Below are positions 1 to 5,320 of a stretch of 5,320 nucleotides of DNA, piece by piece. The translations under genes and the position numbers were made by a program. Each line of letters starts with the position of its first letter. Position 1 is the first letter of the stretch. Where the stretch lies: the NCBI GenBank assembly GCA_030631445.1, contig DAOVLD010000149.1:1-5320 (forward strand), in the 5' to 3' direction. This DNA comes from Bacteroidota bacterium (GTDB lineage Bacteria > Bacteroidota > Bacteroidia > Bacteroidales > VadinHA17). Below the pieces are notes generated by a model. That model saw only the letters and a list, made by a program, of their open reading frames with translations. It did no database searches and was not told the DNA's origin.

Positions 1-269
1 AACCGTTTCCATTTTGCAAGCGACTGCACTATCTCAAATTCTTCATTTTTAATATCTTTTACCCTGAAAGAGACCGGCTTCTCAACACCACTCAGATCAT
101 CATTAATACCGGTTCCTTTCTTTACAAACATGGGAGCGGTAATCCTTCTCAGCTTCAGTTCGGCAGCCAGGTTGGTCTGGAAATGATCTTTAATAAATTT
201 AATAGCATGCTCGGTGTTTTTGGTGTCGAGCAAACTCTGGTAATTTGCCGGAATTGTAAGGTGACTCAT
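1..269 (-). CDS. asnA: Aspartate-ammonia ligase (AsnA), N-terminal part; runs off the left edge
   Basis: Reading leftward from ATG at 269, the frame is open to the window edge and gives the first 89 residues. Recognition is by similarity to AsnA, the ammonia-dependent asparagine synthetase (class II tRNA-synthetase-like fold, about 330-345 aa in full). That enzyme makes asparagine, AMP and PPi from aspartate, ATP and ammonia in the cytoplasm. Residues 45-68 hold the AP-x-F-V-x-K-G-x-G-INDDLSGVEKPVSF block, matching the E. coli segment with DNLSGAEK. Residues 80-89 read IVQSLAKWKR, the conserved VVHSLAKWKR segment with Gln82 in place of His. The start lies 3 nt after the stop of the peptide transporter, so the two genes should share a transcript and may be translationally coupled. 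No Shine-Dalgarno sequence is visible, as is usual in Bacteroidota. About three quarters of the protein is outside the window, so its integrity cannot be judged. Confidence 0.93.
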   Translation of the reverse strand, partial: MSHLTIPANYQSLLDTKNTEHAIKFIKDHFQTNLAAELKLRRITAPMFVKKGTGINDDLSGVEKPVSFRVKDIKNEEFEIVQSLAKWKR

Positions 270-272
270 ATT

Positions 273-1967
273 TTATTCATCGCTTGTTGCATTCTCAAGA
301 GTTTTTATTATACTGAACACAAATGCAGAGGATAGGAACAACATCACTACCAGCAACAGGAAGAATTGCCACATCTCCCATTTCATCCAGAAAGGTCCTA
401 TTAGTCCGGCAAGCAGGTTTCCAATTGCCGTTGATCCCAGCCAGGCTCCCTGCATAAGCCCGGAAAGGCTTGGAGGAGCAACTCTCGAAACAAAAGAAAG
501 TCCAATTGGGCTATAAAATAATTCTGATATTGTAAGACTGAAATAAGTAGCAATCAGCCAGTAGGGAGTAACCCTCATAGCATCTGCAATAGAACCCGCG
601 ACAAAATATTTTGGTGCAACAAGGCCTACGACTGCAACAATCATAATTACAAAACTTAATCCTGCAAGGGAAAGTCCAATGCCAATTTTTCGCGGAGAAC
701 TTGGCTCCAGGCGCCTTTTGTTGAGTGCGGCAAAGATCCCTATGACCAGTGGTGTCATGAAAACAATGAAAATAGGATTGAATTGCTGGAATATGATGGG
801 GCTAATGGGCATTTTGGAATCATAGCTGCTAATCACCATGTAGGCAATTGCAGTACCAATGACCGCCATACTCATGCCTATCATTTTCATGAGTTTACTG
901 TTATTTTTGCCAATTAATAAGACAAGTCCAATAATTACAGCAATAATGGGAAGGAATGCCCTGAGGTCAAAAAACGCATATGTAAATTTGGTGACTTCAG
1001 TAAATGTGTAATCCCGGGCAAAGATGGTTAAAGTAAAACCATTTTGATGGAAAGCCATCCAGAAGAAAATATTTACTATAAAGATCAGTCCAAGTGCAAC
1101 CAGTCTTTTTCTGTATTGCTCAGGTTTAAGTTTAATTACGTTTGAGGATTCATCCTTAACCGCTTCTTTGTGCATTATATCAACATGCTTGTATGTTTTA
1201 CGGAAGCCCACAAAGATGAGCAGGGAAATGAAAATACTTACTGCTGCAATGCCGAAACCAAGGCTGTAGGATTTACTGAGGGTATCGATATAATGCCGGC
1301 TAAAATCGGCGAGGTTGGTAAAATCATATGCAGTATCAGGTAAGATAGAAGATTTCGCCAGTTCCATATATTCAGAGGCCCTTTCATAAACACCTCCTTT
1401 TTGTAAAGTATTCAGGTAGTCATGAGCCATGCTGGGAATATTTGCGTTATAAACCATGTCTCCTTTTTTCATGATCCACTTACTCATGGTCTGGGCAGCA
1501 GATGGGGCAAAAAAGGCCCCTACATTAATCCCCATGTAAAAAATCCAGAAAGCAGCATCTCTGAATTTGTCGAGTTTTGAATCATCGTAAAGCTTTCCTA
1601 CAAGAGCTTGCAGATTGCCTTTAAAAAAGCCGGTTCCAAAAGAGATAATGGTAAGGGATATGTATATCATAAATTTCCCCGAACCGGGTTGTGACAGTAG
1701 TAAATAACCTGCGATCATAAGGACAATCCCCAGAGTAATGGTTTTCCTAAAACCCAGGAGCCTGTCGGCAATGATCCCACCCAGAAGAGGAATAAAATAA
1801 ATGCCGAATAGAAATGTTCCGTATACCCGGCCAGCTTCTTCAGCATTCATGCCAAATTTGGCCTGCAGGAAAAGAATAAATATAGCAAGCATGGTATAGT
1901 ACCCAAAACGCTCACCCATATTTGCGAATAAAAAGACATAAAGTCCTTTTGGATGTCCTTTTAACAT
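273..1967 (-). CDS. POT/PTR2-family peptide MFS transporter
   Basis: 564 aa from the chosen ATG at 1967. POT proteins are inner-membrane, usually proton-coupled importers of di- and tripeptides. Visible family blocks are NMGERFGYY (16-24) in TM1; the MFS motif-A-like GGIIADRLLGFRK (63-75); GTGFFKGNLQALVGKLY (111-127); FYMGINVGAFFAP (143-155); FWMAFHQNGFTLTIF (302-316) in TM7; FQQFNPIF (393-400); and SELFYSPIGL with APPSLSGLMQGAWLGSTAIGN (481-517) near TM10-11. Hydrophobic segments cover the whole protein. Two features differ from classic POTs: the first Glu of ExxER is Asn16 and the Glu of the TM7 EQ motif is His307. Residues about 160-232 form a mostly polar insertion between TM5 and TM6. 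An in-frame ATG at 2036 would add 23 residues, but the likely promoter element (2011-2018) lies inside that extension and MLKGHPKGLY is a typical family start. The family is certain. The actual substrate and proton coupling are inferred only. Confidence 0.93.
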   Translation of the reverse strand: MLKGHPKGLYVFLFANMGERFGYYTMLAIFILFLQAKFGMNAEEAGRVYGTFLFGIYFIPLLGGIIADRLLGFRKTITLGIVLMIAGYLLLSQPGSGKFMIYISLTIISFGTGFFKGNLQALVGKLYDDSKLDKFRDAAFWIFYMGINVGAFFAPSAAQTMSKWIMKKGDMVYNANIPSMAHDYLNTLQKGGVYERASEYMELAKSSILPDTAYDFTNLADFSRHYIDTLSKSYSLGFGIAAVSIFISLLIFVGFRKTYKHVDIMHKEAVKDESSNVIKLKPEQYRKRLVALGLIFIVNIFFWMAFHQNGFTLTIFARDYTFTEVTKFTYAFFDLRAFLPIIAVIIGLVLLIGKNNSKLMKMIGMSMAVIGTAIAYMVISSYDSKMPISPIIFQQFNPIFIVFMTPLVIGIFAALNKRRLEPSSPRKIGIGLSLAGLSFVIMIVAVVGLVAPKYFVAGSIADAMRVTPYWLIATYFSLTISELFYSPIGLSFVSRVAPPSLSGLMQGAWLGSTAIGNLLAGLIGPFWMKWEMWQFFLLLVVMLFLSSAFVFSIIKTLENATSDE

Positions 1968-2010
1968 GATATTTGTTTTTAAAATTAGTGATCTGAAAAA
2001 ATAATTGAGA

Positions 2011-2018
2011 CAAATATA
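2011..2018 (-). promoter_or_regulatory. Candidate Bacteroidota -7 promoter element for the transporter-asnA unit
   Basis: On the minus strand this reads TATATTTG, a full match to the Bacteroidota -7 consensus TAnnTTTG. A transcript starting a few bases downstream would have a leader of roughly 35-40 nt before the ATG at 1967. The -33 element is poor: the best candidate is TCTG (2042-2045), 23 bp upstream, where TTTG is expected. The site would be inside the coding region if translation began at 2036, which supports the start at 1967. The match is to a short consensus in AT-rich DNA, so it is moderate evidence. Confidence 0.45.
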
Positions 2019-2093
2019 AACAACTTTTTTAAACATGAAGACAGATACAATTTTAGTGTCTGTCCATAAACTCTATATTTCGTTTATAAATAA

Positions 2094-2119
2094 CAAATCT
2101 CAAAAAACAAACAACAAAT
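2094..2119. repeat. 7-nt-phased CAAA units (left arm of the inverted repeat)
   Basis: CAAA begins at 2094, 2101, 2108 and 2115, an exact 7-nt period, with the units CAAATCT, CAAAAAA, CAAACAA and CAAAT. They lie in the left inner arm of the inverted-repeat element and mirror the ATTTG units of the right arm. No coding or known regulatory role is apparent. Confidence 0.5.
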
Positions 2120-2193
2120 AATACCCAATGTTCGAAAAAACAAAACCCAAACAGCACATATACAAGAATTTGTTTGATTTTTTAGTCATTGGA

Positions 2194-2230
2194 ATTTGAG
2201 ATTTATTTGTCATTTGATATTTGTTATTTG
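2194..2230. repeat. 7-nt-phased ATTTG units (right arm of the inverted repeat)
   Basis: ATTTG occurs at 2194, 2205, 2212, 2219 and 2226. The last four are spaced exactly 7 nt apart, and the first is 11 nt before the second. These are the reverse complement of the CAAAT-type units in the left arm. The units resemble part of the TAnnTTTG promoter element, but at a 7-nt spacing they do not form a sensible -33/-7 pair. Confidence 0.5.
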
Positions 2231-2329
2231 GTGCTTATCTATTATCTATGTTTGACTTTATAGACGGGCTCTGATTAGTTTAAGGTTTTTTAATTATGTC
2301 AAAGATTTTTTATTTGTCAGGGAAGAGAT

Positions 2330-2337
2330 TATTTTTG
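2330..2337 (+). promoter_or_regulatory. Weak candidate -7 promoter element for the nnr unit
   Basis: TATTTTTG matches TAnnTTTG on the plus strand, 84 nt upstream of the nnr ATG. A TTTG at 2313-2316 lies only 13 bp upstream, closer than the usual 17-23 bp spacing to the -33 element, so the pair is not convincing. If used, the leader would be about 80 nt. It contains no recognisable riboswitch; I see only a 9-nt palindrome, AGAGACTCT (2346-2354). Confidence 0.3.
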
Positions 2338-2421
2338 TAAAGAAGAGAGACTCTAGAAATAAACGGTAAAGGAAGTAAAGAACCTGATCAATGCATTAAT
2401 GAATAAATTGATTGTTTAATT

Positions 2422-3954
2422 ATGAATAATAACCAGGCAGGAAAAATATTTAGTTCAGAACAGGTAAAAGGGATTGATCAGTATACAATTTCTAATGAAC
2501 CAATCCATTCTGTTGACCTTATGGAACGTGCAGCAGGTACTGTATTCCAATGGATAATTAACCGTTATGAGAACACCAGGAAAGTAAAGATCTTTGTTGG
2601 TCCCGGGAATAACGGCGGGGACGGGTTGGCTGTGGCAAGGATGCTGGCAGAGAAAAATTATCCGGTTACGGTATATTGGGTGAAATTTACTGAAAATTGT
2701 TCTGGGGACTGGGGGATAAATTATCAACGACTTAAAGATCAGGGGATAGCTGATGTTGAAATTTTGACCCGAACTGATAATAAGCTACAGATCAGTGCTG
2801 ATGACCTGGTAATTGATGCTATATTCGGATCAGGATTAAGCCGGCCACTTGAAGGATTTACGGCTGAAATAGTTGATCATATTAATGCTTCAGATGCAAA
2901 TGTGATCTCTATTGATATACCATCCGGATTATTTGGCGAGAATAATTCCGGCAATGATCCTGATCATATTATCAAAGCCAGCTATACTCTTAGCTTCCAA
3001 TTTCCAAAACTGGCTTTCTTCTTTCCTGATAATGAGGAATTTGTCGGCGAATGGAGTGTGCTTCCAATAGGATTGCACCAGGAGATCATCAGGTCAACAC
3101 CGGCAAAATATCATTATCTGACAGGAAGTTTTATAAGAAATAAACTAAAAGTAAGATCAAAATTTTCCCATAAAGGAACTTTTGGTCATACTCTGCTTAT
3201 TTCAGGAAATTACGGAAGAATGGGGGCGGCAGTACTTGCTTCACGGGCATGTCTCAGAACAGGAACAGGACTTATTACTGCTCATGTTCCTCGTAAAGGA
3301 TATGATATTCTTCAAAACAGTGTTCCTGAAGCTATGATCAGCATGGATGAATCAGATATTGTTTTCTCGGGTATCCCGGATATGGATCAGTATAATGCAG
3401 TAGGGATCGGTCCTGCTATCGGCTTGAAGGATAATACACAAAAAGCTTTCAGAGAATTGCTGAGAACAATAAATGTTCCTCTTGTTATTGATGCTGACGG
3501 AATAAATATCCTTGGAGAAAATATGGAATGGCTTAAACTATTACCAAAAAGCACTATCCTGACACCTCATCCTAAAGAATTTGAACGTATGGCCGGTAAG
3601 ACATCAGATGGATATAACCAAATGCAAAAACTGGTTGAACTGACAAAGAAATATCAAATTTTTATTGTACTTAAGGGTGCACATACAGCCATTGCCTCGC
3701 CTGATGGTTTATGTTATTTCAATACCACCGGGAACCCGGGAATGGCAACCGCGGGTAGTGGTGATGTGCTGACAGGTATTATTTTATCGCTGCTTGGCCA
3801 GGGATACTGCCCCGGCGATGCCGCTGTTACAGGAGTGTATTTGCATGGTTTGGCTGGAGACCGTGCTGCTGAAATTACGGGTGAGGAATCTCTTATTGCT
3901 AATGATATTATTGATTATCTTGGAATGGCTTTTGGTGAACTTAAAGGATCCTGA
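2422..3954 (+). CDS. nnr: Bifunctional NAD(P)H-hydrate epimerase / ADP-dependent NAD(P)H-hydrate dehydratase
   Basis: 510 aa, close to the 515 aa of E. coli YjeF, with both domains in the usual order. It repairs hydrated NADH and NADPH: the N-terminal epimerase interconverts R- and S-NAD(P)HX, and the C-terminal ribokinase-like dehydratase restores NAD(P)H using a nucleotide (ADP in bacterial enzymes). N-domain marks are LMERAAG (33-39), GPGNNGGDGLAVA (60-72), DAIFGSGL (132-139) and DIPSGL (165-170). C-domain marks are KGTFGH (251-256), SRACLRTGTGL (274-284), GIGPAIG (328-334), DADGIN (357-362), TPHPKEF (381-387), KGAHT (418-422) and NPGMATAGSGDVLTGI (438-453), with Asp448 as the expected catalytic base. 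Ala332 replaces a Gly often seen in the GPGxG loop; otherwise both sites look intact. The start fits the family, since KIFSSEQVKGID begins at residue 8 and no later Met precedes it. The DUF4831-like gene follows after 30 nt and is probably cotranscribed. Confidence 0.96.
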   Translation: MNNNQAGKIFSSEQVKGIDQYTISNEPIHSVDLMERAAGTVFQWIINRYENTRKVKIFVGPGNNGGDGLAVARMLAEKNYPVTVYWVKFTENCSGDWGINYQRLKDQGIADVEILTRTDNKLQISADDLVIDAIFGSGLSRPLEGFTAEIVDHINASDANVISIDIPSGLFGENNSGNDPDHIIKASYTLSFQFPKLAFFFPDNEEFVGEWSVLPIGLHQEIIRSTPAKYHYLTGSFIRNKLKVRSKFSHKGTFGHTLLISGNYGRMGAAVLASRACLRTGTGLITAHVPRKGYDILQNSVPEAMISMDESDIVFSGIPDMDQYNAVGIGPAIGLKDNTQKAFRELLRTINVPLVIDADGINILGENMEWLKLLPKSTILTPHPKEFERMAGKTSDGYNQMQKLVELTKKYQIFIVLKGAHTAIASPDGLCYFNTTGNPGMATAGSGDVLTGIILSLLGQGYCPGDAAVTGVYLHGLAGDRAAEITGEESLIANDIIDYLGMAFGELKGS

Positions 3955-3984
3955 TGTTGATTTTAAATTTCTAAAAACAAAATT

Positions 3985-5124
3985 ATGAAAAGCTGGATTA
4001 AAACCCTTTGTGTTATTTTCATATTAACATTTTTTACCGGATGTGAAACACCCATACTAATTCATTCAACGGTTGTTCCCCTGGGTGATCGTTCGAGTAT
4101 ATCACCCGGAAGTATTATTTATTCTTTACCGCAAACAACATTCCATATCGAGGTTACAGCAAAGAAAACTGTTTATAAGCAGGGTCCTTATTTTCGTTAT
4201 GCTGAAAAATATCTGGGCATAACGGAAAAATTTCCCGGAAGTTCGATTAAATGGACTATCAACGAAATCAATATTTCTTCGTACGAGGAAATTGATCCTG
4301 ATCACTATTATGTAATAGAAAGTGATGGATTTTTCGAGACAAATGCACTGGCGATGACAAAAGCAGGATTGATACTTACACCAAACCCTGAAATCTATAA
4401 CAAACGATCTACTCTGAAAGGATTAGTATCAGAACGTCCCGCAAGATTATATTTTACTGACCTTTCCATTAAGGGAAATCTTAAGGAGAAGGTCCAACCT
4501 GTAAGTGATATTTTACAAACAGATACTGCTTTATTCATTCAGGTTCCCGTTTTTATGAAGAAGGAAAAAATTCCAAAGACCACTGAAGAAAAAGCCATGG
4601 AAGTAGCAGATTTTATAACCAAATTAAAGAATAAGAGATTGGAACTTTTAGGCGACCCTTATGACATTTATCTTGATGGCGGAGGCTTTGAGTATATTAT
4701 TGAAGAGATGAAAAAACTTGAGAAAAAATACATTGCATTGTTTACAGGTATTACATATTCAGAGGTTTACAAAGCATCGTTTGGACATACTCCTGATGAA
4801 AATATTCCGGGTAAGCCTGAGGTGCTGTTCCGGTTTTCAGATAATAAGGGTATCCTGCCAGCTACTGATCTTACAGGCAGACCTGTTGTTTTAGAGTTTA
4901 ATAGTGAGAAAAAGACTGCTGCTCTTGCTCCTTTAATAATAGAACCATTTGTTTCGCAAGACGAGGAGAAAAACCCATCTGTGCCTCTTTATTACCGTAT
5001 CCCTGATGTTGTTGAAGTCAGAGTGGTGGATGGCCGCAACATATTGGGACATAAGAAAGCTCTTGTATATCAGTTTGGGAAAATAGTGAACCTTCCTTCA
5101 AGTTTTCTGATAAGACAGGAATAG
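3985..5124 (+). CDS. DUF4831-like lipoprotein of unknown function
   Basis: 379 aa. The N-terminus is a lipoprotein signal: basic residues (Lys2, Lys6), a hydrophobic stretch (7-17) and the lipobox FTGC with Cys20 as the likely lipidated residue, so it should be anchored in a membrane facing the periplasm or cell surface. The mature part resembles DUF4831, a family I know from Bacteroidota. Supporting segments are IIYSLPQTTFHIEV (44-57), GPYFRYAEKYLGI (67-79), a charged, probably helical region EEKAMEVADFITKLKNKRLELL (201-222), LEKKYIALFTG (245-255), VPLYYRIPDVVEV (333-345) and VYQFGKIVNLP (361-371). No catalytic motif is visible and I propose no function. The family name is from memory of its conserved blocks, not from a search. 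It lies 30 nt after nnr on the same strand and ends 12 nt before the stop of a convergent gene. The start has no Shine-Dalgarno sequence but is fixed by the signal peptide. Confidence 0.82.
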   Translation: MKSWIKTLCVIFILTFFTGCETPILIHSTVVPLGDRSSISPGSIIYSLPQTTFHIEVTAKKTVYKQGPYFRYAEKYLGITEKFPGSSIKWTINEINISSYEEIDPDHYYVIESDGFFETNALAMTKAGLILTPNPEIYNKRSTLKGLVSERPARLYFTDLSIKGNLKEKVQPVSDILQTDTALFIQVPVFMKKEKIPKTTEEKAMEVADFITKLKNKRLELLGDPYDIYLDGGGFEYIIEEMKKLEKKYIALFTGITYSEVYKASFGHTPDENIPGKPEVLFRFSDNKGILPATDLTGRPVVLEFNSEKKTAALAPLIIEPFVSQDEEKNPSVPLYYRIPDVVEVRVVDGRNILGHKKALVYQFGKIVNLPSSFLIRQE

Positions 5125-5153
5125 GGGTGGAAGTTATTACTTAATTCCACTTT
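5124..5153. terminator. Weak stem-loop at the convergent gene junction
   Basis: GTGGAA (5127-5132) pairs with TTCCAC (5145-5150). The stem can extend inward by two pairs past a one-base bulge, and outward by G-T pairs in the plus-strand RNA. It sits where the lipoprotein gene and the convergent thioredoxin-like gene meet, the usual place for a bidirectional terminator. It lacks a clear U-run on either strand and overlaps the last codons of the minus-strand gene, so this call is tentative. Confidence 0.3.
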
Positions 5154-5320
5154 CAAAAGAAGCCTGAAACTCCTCCCATTTCTTTGTTTTATAGTGGTCA
5201 TTAGCAAAATAGAGCAGGATAGGTTCAATCTTGTCAGGTGTAAGGTATCCCGGAACAGCAGTTAGCAGTTGAAGATCTTCGGTCATATATGCAACCGATG
5301 GGTATGACATTTGTCCCTGG
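5137..5320 (-). CDS. Probable thioredoxin-fold protein, C-terminal part; runs off the right edge
   Basis: The minus strand is open from the window edge to a TAA at 5137-5139, followed directly by a second in-frame TAA (5134-5136), giving the last 60 residues. The piece begins QGQMSYPSVAYMTEDLQLL, which looks like the cis-proline loop of a thioredoxin fold (Tyr-Pro-Ser, then a beta strand). It continues with AVPGYLTPDKIEPILLYFAND and ends with KTKKWEEFQASF. This pattern recalls the thioredoxin-related (DUF255/thioredoxin_7-like) proteins of Bacteroidota. The CxxC active site would lie upstream, outside the window, so redox activity cannot be confirmed. It converges on the lipoprotein gene with 12 nt between the stops and is therefore a separate transcription unit. 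Confidence 0.65.
   Translation of the reverse strand, partial: QGQMSYPSVAYMTEDLQLLTAVPGYLTPDKIEPILLYFANDHYKTKKWEEFQASFESGIK

Larger units (their letters stand above)
2054..2273. repeat. 220-bp imperfect inverted-repeat element between divergent genes
   Basis: The two ends are related in inverted orientation. 2054-2073 reads TAGTGTCTGTCCATAAACTC, and the reverse complement of 2254-2273 reads CAGAGCCCGTCTATAAAGTC, with 14 of 20 positions identical by eye. Inner arms at about 2089-2146 and 2172-2233 also pair imperfectly: both contain AATAACAAAT, CAAA-rich units, CCAATG and an A-run followed by CAAAC when read in the same sense. About 25 bp (2147-2171) forms the centre. The right arm carries roughly 10 extra bases between the outer end and the CAAAT units. 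There is no reading frame of note inside. The layout fits a small non-autonomous mobile element or dispersed intergenic repeat, or a long imperfect hairpin if transcribed. No clean target-site duplication could be fixed. Confidence 0.5.

Noticed and set aside
2035..2121. A 28-codon plus-strand reading frame across the left half of the inverted repeat
   Set aside because: It has no ribosome binding site, its composition is that of AT-rich intergenic DNA, and it runs through the repeat arm.
2094..2230. Short repeated units considered as a CRISPR array
   Set aside because: The units are 7 nt, degenerate and without spacers of regular length; no cas gene is nearby.
2053..2278. TTAG at 2053-2056 and 2275-2278 as a target-site duplication of the inverted-repeat element
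   Set aside because: With these as flanks the element ends do not line up (about 4 nt offset), and a 4-nt match is expected by chance.
2391..2419. Two tiny overlapping frames (ATG at 2391 and at 2399) just upstream of nnr, like a leader peptide
   Set aside because: They are 2 and 6 codons long, have no run of regulatory codons and no associated attenuator hairpin; chance in AT-rich DNA.
2455..2727. A 90-codon minus-strand frame opposite the 5' part of nnr
   Set aside because: It is antisense to conserved epimerase motifs, and its translation has no recognisable domain.
3794..3988. A 64-codon plus-strand frame overlapping the end of nnr and the start of the lipoprotein gene
   Set aside because: It is an out-of-frame shadow of the conserved nnr C-terminus with no family resemblance.

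Overview
The window looks like a chromosomal segment of a Bacteroidota bacterium, probably Bacteroidales or a close relative. It is AT-rich, and its starts lack Shine-Dalgarno sequences and sit in A/T-rich leaders. A TAnnTTTG-type -7 element precedes one gene, and a DUF4831-type lipoprotein, a family I know from Bacteroidota, is present. No phage, transposase, CRISPR array or RNA gene is visible. The genes are mostly core metabolism.

Left part, minus strand: a POT/PTR2-family peptide transporter (273-1967) is followed after only 3 nt by the start of asnA, ammonia-dependent asparagine synthetase, which runs off the left edge. The two are almost certainly cotranscribed from a promoter near 2011-2018. 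That promoter lies inside the longest possible reading frame of the transporter and argues for the downstream start at 1967.

Middle: about 450 bp (1968-2421) separates the divergent transcription units. Most of it is a 220-bp imperfect inverted repeat (2054-2273). It has related outer ends of about 20 bp and inner arms built from 7-nt-phased CAAAT/ATTTG units. It resembles a small non-coding dispersed element or a long hairpin and is the least explained part of the window.

Right part, plus strand: a bifunctional NAD(P)H-hydrate epimerase/dehydratase (nnr, 2422-3954), which repairs damaged NAD(P)H, is followed 30 nt later by a DUF4831-like lipoprotein of unknown function (3985-5124). Their spacing suggests one transcript. 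The window ends with the 3' part of a convergent minus-strand gene, probably a thioredoxin-fold protein (5137-5320). A small stem-loop at the junction may end transcription.

No clear novel multi-gene system is visible. The best leads are the inverted-repeat element and the transporter, which has Asn and His at two normally acidic POT motif positions and a large insertion between TM5 and TM6.
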